Below, piece by piece: positions 1 through 6,986 of a DNA stretch of 64,000 nt; within the stretch, counting starts at the first letter, position 1, and each line of letters begins with the position of its first letter. The position numbers and the translations under genes were made by a program. The notes under the pieces are model-generated. The model made no database searches, had not been told where the DNA came from, and worked only from the letters and a program-made list of their open reading frames with translations. The stretch comes from Dehalococcoidales bacterium (GTDB taxonomy: Bacteria > Chloroflexota > Dehalococcoidia > Dehalococcoidales > UBA5627). The stretch lies in NCBI GenBank assembly GCA_041656115.1, contig JBBAED010000001.1, forward strand, positions 1 to 64,000, written 5' to 3'.

Positions 1-833
1 TGGGTTTCTGCAGGAATTTTTAAAGCTAAGTTCCCTTTAAGCGTGGGGACCTTTACTTCCCCGCCCAACACCGCTGTTGTTAGCGGTACATCAATGTTGG
101 TAAGTAAATCATTTTCTTGCCGTTCAAATGTTTGGTGAGGTTTGACAACCACCGATAAATATAAATCGCCCCCTGCACCGCGCCCTTGCCCGGCAATTCT
201 TATTCGTGACCCGGTTTTTACCCCGGCCGGAATTTTTACTTCAATGCGCTTTTCGGACGGTTGTGTTCCCGTTCCCATGCATGTCGGACAAGGCGCCTTT
301 TGGACGCGCCCGCTTCCTTTGCAAGTAGGGCAGGGTTTTTGGTCTTGGATGCTGAAAAGGCGGGTCGATCCGCTAAATGCCTCTTCCAAGGTTACTTCAA
401 TGGAAGACTCAATATCCCTGGCTTGCTTCGGAGGTGCTTGTTTTTGTTTGCGCCCCATATTAAAAAGGTCGCCGAAAATACTGCCGAGATCGTCTCCGCC
501 AAAGCTGTAGCTTTGAGACTGACCTCCTCCCCCGAATATATCGCTGAAATCATAATGCTGGTACCCCGCTCCCTGTCCCCCCTGCGCTCCTTTTGAGAAC
601 CGGTCGGCGTATTGCCACTGGTCACCGAATTGATCGTATTTTTTACGCTTTTCGGCATCCGAAAGCACCTCGTACGCCTCGCTTATTTGCTTGAACTTTT
701 CCTCGGCGCTTTTATCTCCCGGATTAACATCGGGATGGTACTTACGCGCCAGCTTGCGGAAGGCTTGTTTGATTTCCTTATCGTCGGCGGTTTTGTCTAC
801 CCCCAGCAGTTTATAATAGTCTTTTTCTGCCAT
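1..833 (-). CDS. dnaJ: DnaJ-family co-chaperone with a reduced zinc finger (3' end beyond window)
   Basis: Hsp40 co-chaperone that stimulates DnaK ATPase and delivers unfolded clients in the cytoplasm. Reading leftward from the ATG at 833-831, the N-terminus is a J domain with the HPD motif ([16 protein letters not shown]), followed by a Gly/Phe-rich segment ([15 protein letters not shown]). Then come only two CxxCxGxG motifs (CPTCKGSG and CPTCMGTG) where classical DnaJ has four, and the start of the C-terminal substrate-binding domain. The protein runs off the left edge, so about 277 residues are visible. A good promoter lies at 869-898 and no grpE or dnaK is adjacent on this side. The halved zinc finger places it between DnaJ and CbpA types; the J-protein call itself is secure. 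Confidence 0.93.
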   Translation of the reverse strand, partial: MAEKDYYKLLGVDKTADDKEIKQAFRKLARKYHPDVNPGDKSAEEKFKQISEAYEVLSDAEKRKKYDQFGDQWQYADRFSKGAQGGQGAGYQHYDFSDIFGGGGQSQSYSFGGDDLGSIFGDLFNMGRKQKQAPPKQARDIESSIEVTLEEAFSGSTRLFSIQDQKPCPTCKGSGRVQKAPCPTCMGTGTQPSEKRIEVKIPAGVKTGSRIRIAGQGRGAGGDLYLSVVVKPHQTFERQENDLLTNIDVPLTTAVLGGEVKVPTLKGNLALKIPAET

Positions 834-868
834 AACAGTATTCCCTGTTTCCTTTATTTTCTATCGTA

Positions 869-898
869 ATTATAACGTAATTATAAGCAAATTGTCAA
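869..898 (-). promoter_or_regulatory. Sigma70-type promoter for dnaJ
   Basis: On the minus strand TTGACA (898-893) and TATAAT (874-869) are separated by 18 bases, about 35 bases before the dnaJ start codon. I see no CIRCE-type inverted repeat, so HrcA control is not evident. Confidence 0.75.
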
Positions 899-1097
899 TA
901 ATGTGGCAATAAAGTTAATAAAACAATGTCAACCAATGCTTGTGTGTGCCTGTAAAACAGACCGGAGCGGTTGTGTATTGGGAGGGAAAGGGGTCTGTTT
1001 TAGAGAATGTTGCGTAACTCAAAATACTTCATCAAAATCTTCAAGGAAAAGGCTTTGTTTCTTTAAAAAATTGGTTGACAAAACCTTTATTAGGGTA

Positions 1098-1126
1098 TTG
1101 ACAAGACCCAGTTTGTGGATTAGAAT
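1098..1126 (+). promoter_or_regulatory. Sigma70-type promoter upstream of the molybdoenzyme operon
   Basis: TTGACA at 1098-1103, a 17-base spacer and TAGAAT at 1121-1126. It is the best-spaced promoter in the gap and points toward the molybdoenzyme gene at 1378. Confidence 0.65.
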
Positions 1127-1377
1127 GAGGACGGTGCAGCCTGAGATATAGAGAATTTGATTGGTGCTATGTATTTCGTTATTGAAACGGGCACCTCTTT
1201 AGAGTTCGGAGTCAGGGGGCATTAAAAATTATCAAATCGCATCAATTCTTCAGTACGAAAATTATGTTTGGACTGTGAATAATATCAACAACAAGGAGGT
1301 GGTGTTTATCGAAGCAGACTCAACAAGGTTTATTGATATCTTTCGTAACATGTCGATAACAATGAAAGGAGAAAGAA

Positions 1378-4308
1378 TTGAAAGAAGAAAAGGATTTGAA
1401 AACAGAAGAAACCAAACAATCAGGTGAAGTTTCAAGAAGAGACTTTCTTGTAGGTGCCGGTACCGTGGTTGTTGGCGGAGCTGTCGGTGCTGGGTTACTT
1501 TCCAGCTGTAACGGCGGCGAAGAGAAGACTGTAACGACAACTAAAACTGTTGAAAAGACAGTCACGGTTAGTGATGGTGCTACTGCTACCGTAACTGAAA
1601 CCAAAACCGTTGGTGGCGAGGGAGCCATTACCGTAACCGAAACCAAAACCGTATCCGATGGTAGTAGTGGGGTTCTCGAACCTTGGCAGGAACCGGAGAG
1701 GGGTTATGTATATGCGACTAAGACTCCTACCCAATTTGAAGTTAAAAACGGTAGGATTATTAGGTGCAGAAGGATACGCTTTAATGACCACAACCCGGAT
1801 ATTAAGCAATGGTCAGTCACCGCTCGCGGTGCAACTTGGAAAGCCCCTCTGAAAAGCTCCTGCTCGCCTTACTATTTAATGAACAAAACCCGACAAACTT
1901 CCGCAAACAGAATTCCCTATCCTCTGCAGAGGGTTGACTGGGAACCTGGCGGCGATCCGGCAAAGATTAATGCCCATATGCGCGGTCGCAGCGGTTACAA
2001 GAGAATTTCTTGGGACGAAGCTGCTACCATTATTGCCAGTGAAATGAAGAGGGTTGCTGACACTTACGGTGGGGAAGCTGTTTCTTGTGCCCGTAGCGGT
2101 CACCATCATGAGGGTGGCGGTATCACCGGTACAACAACAACCGTTGATAAATTACTCCTCCACTGGACTATTGCCAACTATGGCTATGAACATGCCTCCA
2201 CCGAGCGTGACGACCAAGGTAACAGTTTCGCAGGCGGACAGACTGGCGGTAGGTGGGTACTTGGTTCGGATTACGAAGCTACCGATCACTTTAAAGACAT
2301 TCTTGAAAACTGTGAATTACTGATGGCTTGGCCCAGCGATGCCAGTCAGAAGACATGGATTGGTGCCAACGGTATTGCAATTGCAGCCCTTAACAGGTAT
2401 GTCCACCACGATGTCAAAATCAGACAGGTGTATGTTACCCCTGAATTCAACAGATCTTGCAAATTTGCATATAAATGGGTTCCGGTTATTCCGCAGACCG
2501 ATGCTATATTGGCTCTTGCTATCGCATATATTTGGTTGAAAGAAGGAACTTACGACCAGGCATACCTAGATACACATACCATAGGTTTCTCGGAATTCAA
2601 GAAATATGTACTCGGCGAAGACGGCAGCGGAGAAAAAACACCTGAACTAGCATCAGAACACACCGGTATTCCTGTATGGACCATTAAGGCTATCGCTCGA
2701 GAATGGGCGAGAGTACCGACTTCGACTCTCTACGGTGGACAGGGCGGTGGTGTTGCTTGTCGTAATATTTATGCTCATGAGACTCAGAGACTGCAGATTT
2801 ATTTGAAGTGTATGCAAGGGCTCGGCAAACCCGGTATTCATCAGTGCCGCTACTACGGCGTTCCGATGGGCAATCCGGCGAAGAATCCTGCTGTTACTGC
2901 ATATGCCGCAACTAATATCATGAATGCCAATATTGCCAAAGATACCGGTAAGAGGCTCAACATGCAGGACAGAGACCGCCCGATGATTCCGAGCGGTAGA
3001 TGGCGTGCTGCTATGCTTGAACCGTCCGTAACCTGGTATAACAGAGAAGATCAGTTCTTTAAGAGAACCTATCCGATGCCCGGCAAATCAAGAATTCGCC
3101 TAATGTGGGCTGCCGGTGGTTCCTTTACCGGTAGTGATCAGCACGGACACGGTGCACAGTTAGGTCTACAGTCACCCGAACTTGAGTGCTATATTAACAG
3201 TAATATTTATCTGGAAGATACAACCGCCTATGCCGATATTATTCTTCCGATTACCCAACAATTAGAAAGACCTGAAATTGGTAACAATGGTTGGGCTTAT
3301 AAGGCATTTGCCGCAAACAAAGAACCCATCGTTAAGCCTTTCTATGAAGCTAAGACTGACTTTGAACAGTGCTGCATTGTTGCCGAAAAACTCGGATTCC
3401 TTGATAAGCTCCTCGAAGGAAAGACTTACCAACAATTTGTTGATGATAATTTGAAAGAAGCTTACGAAAAATCCGGTGTTACCGACATGATTAGTTGGGA
3501 CGAATTGGCTGAGGGTAAAGCTCTTTGTCAGGCTCCGGTAGAGGGCTGGTATGATACTGAGCCGTATTTCCATAAATTCTATAATGATCCTAAAAAATAT
3601 CCGTTGAACACCGAATCCGGTTTGCTGGAAATTGTTTCCGGAAAGCTTCAAGAAAACTTCCCGGATGACAAGGAAAGATCCGGATTGGCAAAATGGGTAC
3701 GCGGTGGTCCTCCGGAAGACGGTTGGGCTCATGACGAAGATCGCTTTATCAGTAAGAATAAAGACAAGTATACTCTGGTTATGATGAGTAATACTTCAGC
3801 GTGGAAATATCACTCCATGTTCTCTGATCAGCCGTGGTCAAGAGAAATTGAAAAGGTAGTCGGTTGGGATGGCTATGCGTATGCCCCGGTTTTGATTAAT
3901 CCGGAAGACGCGGCCGCAAGAGGCATTGAGGCCGGAGATATCGTCCATTACTACAACGACAGAGGCGGTGTCCTTGGTGGCGCTGTTGTAACTCATCGTA
4001 TGGTTAAAGGCGCTATCGGTGCTGAGAAGGCCGGTGGTGGTCACCACATTATCCCCGGTAAGTTGCATCGTGGCGGTAACCCCAACGCTATTAACCCGGA
4101 TCACAACCACTCTATCACTGCGTACGGCGGTGCTTACACAGGCTTCTTAATCGAGCTTGAAAAAGTTACTATGGCAATGATGGAAGGTTGGAAGGCAGAG
4201 TATCCGGAAGCATTTGCCAGAGGTCCTGAGAACGGTGGTAAATACAGTAAGGTTTATGATCCTGCCTATGGTCCGTTCGCTGCCGGCTGGATCGAGGGAG
4301 GTATATAA
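1378..4308 (+). CDS. Tat-exported molybdopterin oxidoreductase (DMSO-reductase family), transhydroxylase-like large subunit
   Basis: Catalytic subunit of a molybdenum or tungsten bis-MGD enzyme, 976 residues. It starts at TTG 1378 behind AAAGGAG. A twin-arginine signal (SRRDFLVGAG, residues 19-28) leads to a lipobox (LLSSC) with Cys44, so it is probably a Tat lipoprotein on the outer face of the membrane. Residues 45-99 form a Thr/Val-rich tether with repeated TVTETKTV; the catalytic domains follow. The usual N-terminal 4Fe-4S motif (CxxCxxxC) is absent, a trait known for pyrogallol-phloroglucinol transhydroxylase (AthL). A His-rich GHHHEGGG loop lies near residue 242. I could not assign the metal ligand residue. 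It is followed after one base by a ferredoxin subunit. The substrate is unknown; aromatic hydroxyl transfer, a hydratase or a respiratory reductase are all possible. Confidence 0.85.
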   Translation: MKEEKDLKTEETKQSGEVSRRDFLVGAGTVVVGGAVGAGLLSSCNGGEEKTVTTTKTVEKTVTVSDGATATVTETKTVGGEGAITVTETKTVSDGSSGVLEPWQEPERGYVYATKTPTQFEVKNGRIIRCRRIRFNDHNPDIKQWSVTARGATWKAPLKSSCSPYYLMNKTRQTSANRIPYPLQRVDWEPGGDPAKINAHMRGRSGYKRISWDEAATIIASEMKRVADTYGGEAVSCARSGHHHEGGGITGTTTTVDKLLLHWTIANYGYEHASTERDDQGNSFAGGQTGGRWVLGSDYEATDHFKDILENCELLMAWPSDASQKTWIGANGIAIAALNRYVHHDVKIRQVYVTPEFNRSCKFAYKWVPVIPQTDAILALAIAYIWLKEGTYDQAYLDTHTIGFSEFKKYVLGEDGSGEKTPELASEHTGIPVWTIKAIAREWARVPTSTLYGGQGGGVACRNIYAHETQRLQIYLKCMQGLGKPGIHQCRYYGVPMGNPAKNPAVTAYAATNIMNANIAKDTGKRLNMQDRDRPMIPSGRWRAAMLEPSVTWYNREDQFFKRTYPMPGKSRIRLMWAAGGSFTGSDQHGHGAQLGLQSPELECYINSNIYLEDTTAYADIILPITQQLERPEIGNNGWAYKAFAANKEPIVKPFYEAKTDFEQCCIVAEKLGFLDKLLEGKTYQQFVDDNLKEAYEKSGVTDMISWDELAEGKALCQAPVEGWYDTEPYFHKFYNDPKKYPLNTESGLLEIVSGKLQENFPDDKERSGLAKWVRGGPPEDGWAHDEDRFISKNKDKYTLVMMSNTSAWKYHSMFSDQPWSREIEKVVGWDGYAYAPVLINPEDAAARGIEAGDIVHYYNDRGGVLGGAVVTHRMVKGAIGAEKAGGGHHIIPGKLHRGGNPNAINPDHNHSITAYGGAYTGFLIELEKVTMAMMEGWKAEYPEAFARGPENGGKYSKVYDPAYGPFAAGWIEGGI
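1588..1652 (+). repeat. Internal direct repeat encoding the Thr-rich tether
   Basis: A 23-base unit at 1588-1610 recurs at 1630-1652 with one mismatch. Both copies encode TVTETKTV in the stalk between the lipid-modified Cys and the catalytic domain, so the tether can probably grow or shrink by recombination. Confidence 0.8.
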
Positions 4309-4309
4309 T

Positions 4310-5113
4310 ATGGGTAAAGTTTTTATTTACGATGTTGACGCATGCTTAGGATGTTATTCTTGCCAGATAGCTTGTAAAGACGAGCACTGCAATAATGACT
4401 GGATGCCCTACGCAAAACCGCAACCTGTTTGGGGACAGTTCTGGTATAAATTAGACTTTAACGAGCGAGGCGAAGGAGACAAGCAGAAAATAAACTGGTT
4501 GGCCACTTTGTGTATGCATTGTGATGATGCTCCTTGTATGAAGGTTTGTCCCATTAATGCCATAACCAAGAGACCTGACGGTTTGGTTATTATTGAACCT
4601 GCCAAATGTGACGGTTGTATGGCTTGTGTTGGAGCTTGCCCTTACGGTGCTATCTACTTTAACCAAGATCTTCGCTTGGCTCAGAAATGTACCGGATGTG
4701 CTCACCTCCTCGATCGTGGTTGGCCGATTAAAGAACCGAGATGTGTGGATAACTGTTTTGAGAACTTAGCTTTAAGATTCGGTGAAGAGTCAGAATTTAG
4801 TGCCGATATTGCCAAGGCTGAGGTGTTCAAACCTGAGAACAAGCCCAGAGTGTACTATCTAAATCTTCCGAAGAAATTTGTTGCCGGTAACGTATACACT
4901 TCTTCAGATAAAGAAGTTGTTATCGGCGCGACCTGTACGCTTTCCGGGGCCGGTTCCGCTACCACTACCACAGATGTATTCGGTGATTTCTGGTTCGAAG
5001 GGTTGGCTGATGGTACGTACCAGGTAAAAATTGAAAAAGACGGCAAATCGGTAACACTTGATGCCGATACCACAAGCCGTGATGTCAACTTAGGTTATAT
5101 AGATCTTAAATAA
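4310..5113 (+). CDS. Four-cluster ferredoxin-type electron-transfer subunit with C-terminal Cna-B/transthyretin-like domain
   Basis: Beta subunit of the molybdoenzyme, 267 residues. The start is ATG 4310, one base after the preceding stop and behind GGGAGG; an upstream in-frame extension overlaps the first gene and lacks a ribosome site. Four cysteine groups are visible: CLGCYSCQIAC, CMHCDDAPCMKVC, CDGCMACVGAC and CTGC...CVDNC, the DmsB/NrfC pattern able to hold up to four 4Fe-4S clusters. After about residue 185 comes a beta-rich domain with a carboxypeptidase-regulatory or Cna-B look (GDFWFEGLADGTYQVKIEKD). The same two-part architecture is known for the small subunit of pyrogallol-phloroglucinol transhydroxylase. 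It has no signal of its own, so it would be co-exported with the Tat partner. Confidence 0.88.
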   Translation: MGKVFIYDVDACLGCYSCQIACKDEHCNNDWMPYAKPQPVWGQFWYKLDFNERGEGDKQKINWLATLCMHCDDAPCMKVCPINAITKRPDGLVIIEPAKCDGCMACVGACPYGAIYFNQDLRLAQKCTGCAHLLDRGWPIKEPRCVDNCFENLALRFGEESEFSADIAKAEVFKPENKPRVYYLNLPKKFVAGNVYTSSDKEVVIGATCTLSGAGSATTTTDVFGDFWFEGLADGTYQVKIEKDGKSVTLDADTTSRDVNLGYIDLK

Positions 5114-5142
5114 TTCTGTAATCTGTAACTAAGGCTATATAC

Positions 5143-5184
5143 GATGAAGGGTGAGGCTCTACCGATATTGCTTCACCCTTCATC
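5143..5184 (+). promoter_or_regulatory. Intra-operon hairpin
   Basis: Arms GATGAAGGGTGAGGC and GCTTCACCCTTCATC pair over 15 positions with one mismatch. There is no T-run after it, so it looks more like an mRNA processing or stability element between the soluble subunits and the membrane protein than a full terminator. Confidence 0.5.
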
Positions 5185-5218
5185 ACAATAAAAACAAAAA
5201 CTTAAAGGAGAATTTGTT

Positions 5219-5788
5219 ATGGGTGGTACCAAAGCTTGGATATTCCGAGCATTGCTTGCCGTTGCTACCGGCTTGTTTTTATTCTCGTGGTTTAACCCAT
5301 GGTGGGAAGCTTACATTGTTAGGCTTGAGGTAAACGCGGTGGAGATTTATGCTCACGGCCTGGTTTCTTTCATACCTGACGAGTACTTATGGTGGATTTC
5401 AGGTTATGATGATATCATGCCTGCGTTTTTCACCCCCCTTATGTGGGTTTGGATGGGGCTTTGTGTTTTGGCTTTGCTGGCTAGTATGTTCTTAAGTAAT
5501 AAGAAAGGCCTGAGCTTAGGCAAATTCAGAATGTCTTGGCCCACAATTCTCATTGCCGTCGTCGGTATATCGATGATTGTGGTTTGCATTATCGGTATTA
5601 TTGTTATCCTTGCCAACCTCGAAAGTTTCTTTGGCGCGCCCTTGAACGGTCGTATTATGATTGACTTTGGTGATCCGTATGCCAGCGAAGTTGATACAAA
5701 ACTTCTTCCCAGTTACTACATACTTGCAGGCACCGGTGTATTCCTGATTGTCCTTTCTTTCTTACGACGTTTTTTTGTTAAAGATTAA
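5219..5788 (+). CDS. Four-helix membrane protein, possible anchor subunit of the molybdoenzyme
   Basis: 189 residues, start ATG 5219 behind AAAGGAG. Four hydrophobic helices are visible near residues 9-26, 70-90, 104-130 and 167-184, with a Trp-rich extracytoplasmic segment between helices 1 and 2 (WFNPWWEAY) and a basic C-terminus (RRFFVKD). No conserved His pattern for haem b is evident, so it is not an obvious NrfD or DmsC homologue. Its place 105 bases after the ferredoxin subunit on the same strand suggests it is the membrane partner or quinone-side subunit of the complex. The family is not recognised; the role is inference from position. Confidence 0.6.
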   Translation: MGGTKAWIFRALLAVATGLFLFSWFNPWWEAYIVRLEVNAVEIYAHGLVSFIPDEYLWWISGYDDIMPAFFTPLMWVWMGLCVLALLASMFLSNKKGLSLGKFRMSWPTILIAVVGISMIVVCIIGIIVILANLESFFGAPLNGRIMIDFGDPYASEVDTKLLPSYYILAGTGVFLIVLSFLRRFFVKD

Positions 5789-5803
5789 AGTTATTTAAAC
5801 TGA

Positions 5804-5863
5804 TACAGGGCAACAATTTTGGCTATTCGATTCAGACGAACAGTATGAAGTTGTTGCCCTGTA
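5804..5863 (+). terminator. Perfect 13-bp inverted repeat after the molybdoenzyme trio
   Basis: TACAGGGCAACAA at 5804-5816 pairs exactly with TTGTTGCCCTGTA at 5851-5863 across a 34-base loop. No U-tract follows, so it could end transcription weakly or be a protein-binding palindrome. It separates the enzyme genes from the FxLYD-like gene. Confidence 0.5.
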
Positions 5864-5905
5864 TTGTGATATAATTAGATATATTTTCAAAGAGGTGTAA
5901 AAGAA

Positions 5906-6919
5906 TTGTCCGAAAAAGAAAATAAACAAGACGAAAAAAATGAGAGTATTACAGAAAACAAACAAGCAGAAAATTCGGAAGAGATATCAAAGATACCCAC
6001 TCCTGTTGCAGTCGGGGACGAAAGAGTAACTGTTACAAGGCATGATTTTTATAATGAGACTATCCCTGACGGGACGCAAATAGTTAGCGGCGTTAAGTTG
6101 GAGATGCGAAATAATACGGATAGTGTTGTGGCTAGCGTGCATTTTGATCTCAATTTTATTAATGAAGAAGGCCGGGTGTTTGATAGTATTGCCTCTAAGG
6201 TGTTTAACATCCAGCCTCAATCCAGTAACTTTTTTCGTGTAACTTCCGCTAAATTTCGTGATAATAAAATCAAGAGTTATGATTTTAAGATATTGGATAC
6301 AACTTTTATTCCCGAGCCCTTTTTTGCCGGTAACGACTACGTGACCGTACTTAGGCACTCAGTAACCGATTGTGTTCCCGGAGAAGGTGACTGGGGGGAT
6401 TCGGCAAGGGTTGAAGCTGCTATTGCCAATGCTACCGATAAAACTTTGTCGACTATTTTATTTGATGTCGAATTTTTAGATATTGAGGGCAATGTTATTT
6501 CAACTACCGAACATGTTGAACAAGAAATTAAGCCCGGTGTCAGCCGTGCTATTATGATTAAAACAAGTATTTACGAGCCGGGTTTATTGCAGAGTTATAA
6601 CATAAAGATAGCAAAGGTAACAACTGCAGATGTCGAAAGATTTCAATTCCGCAGACAAGAAATGTCCACAAAGCAAACGGGAGAAGAGGAAATTATCGGT
6701 ACTATAAAAAACCTTGGTACTGAAATAGGGTCTACCGCTGTAGTGGCTGCTTTTTATGATTATAGCGATAGGAATATTGGAACAAAGGTAATTATTGTAT
6801 CCGATATTGAACCTGATGATGTTAAAAAGTTTCGCATTGTGTTTAAACCTCAAGAAGGAGATGTTGTAAGGAATGCAGATCTTCAGATTGCTCAGTTGGA
6901 TGAGTACCTATCCTATTAG
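5906..6919 (+). CDS. Uncharacterised protein with three FxLYD-like beta repeats
   Basis: 337 residues, start TTG 5906 behind AGAGGTG. A charged N-terminal stretch of about 35 residues (rich in Glu, Asn and Lys) is followed by three similar beta-sandwich-like modules near residues 35-130, 135-235 and 240-335. Modules 1 and 2 begin with V-T-V-x-R-H, and each module carries the pattern of an FxLYD domain (as in NATDKTLSTILFDVEFLDIE and a Pro-Gly-containing turn before the last strand). There is no signal peptide or membrane helix, which is unusual because FxLYD domains are mostly extracytoplasmic. The function is unknown. It sits between the molybdoenzyme and the radical SAM gene on the same strand. 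Confidence 0.6.
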   Translation: MSEKENKQDEKNESITENKQAENSEEISKIPTPVAVGDERVTVTRHDFYNETIPDGTQIVSGVKLEMRNNTDSVVASVHFDLNFINEEGRVFDSIASKVFNIQPQSSNFFRVTSAKFRDNKIKSYDFKILDTTFIPEPFFAGNDYVTVLRHSVTDCVPGEGDWGDSARVEAAIANATDKTLSTILFDVEFLDIEGNVISTTEHVEQEIKPGVSRAIMIKTSIYEPGLLQSYNIKIAKVTTADVERFQFRRQEMSTKQTGEEEIIGTIKNLGTEIGSTAVVAAFYDYSDRNIGTKVIIVSDIEPDDVKKFRIVFKPQEGDVVRNADLQIAQLDEYLSY

Positions 6920-6986
6920 TTAATTTCTGTATTTGTAAAGCCATGTTTATCATGGCATATTATTGTTGTAAAAGGCTTCGTTTGTT

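Larger units (their letters stand above)
834..1377. other. Intergenic region between divergent dnaJ and the molybdoenzyme gene
   Basis: 544 bases with no convincing gene. It holds the dnaJ promoter at the left and a promoter at 1098-1126 facing right, which gives the molybdoenzyme mRNA a leader of roughly 245 bases. Inside the leader an AAGGAGGTGG Shine-Dalgarno-like string at 1293-1302 has no well-spaced start codon after it: the nearest GTG is only two bases away and would open a 40-codon frame overlapping the next gene. I see no recognisable riboswitch, including no obvious molybdenum-cofactor motif. Confidence 0.5.

Noticed and set aside
903..1151. 82-codon frame between dnaJ and the molybdoenzyme gene
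   Set aside because: No ribosome site, starts at GTG inside the dnaJ promoter region, runs through the promoter of the next operon and has no recognisable composition.
1378..4308. Formate dehydrogenase or OmeA-type subunit
   Set aside because: The N-terminal 4Fe-4S motif and a Cys/Sec or equivalent context are not visible, and the partner has the transhydroxylase-like C-terminal domain; kept as an alternative only.
4214..4309. N-terminal extension of the ferredoxin subunit
   Set aside because: It lies wholly inside the large-subunit gene; ATG 4310 has a GGGAGG ribosome site and starts the conserved ferredoxin fold.
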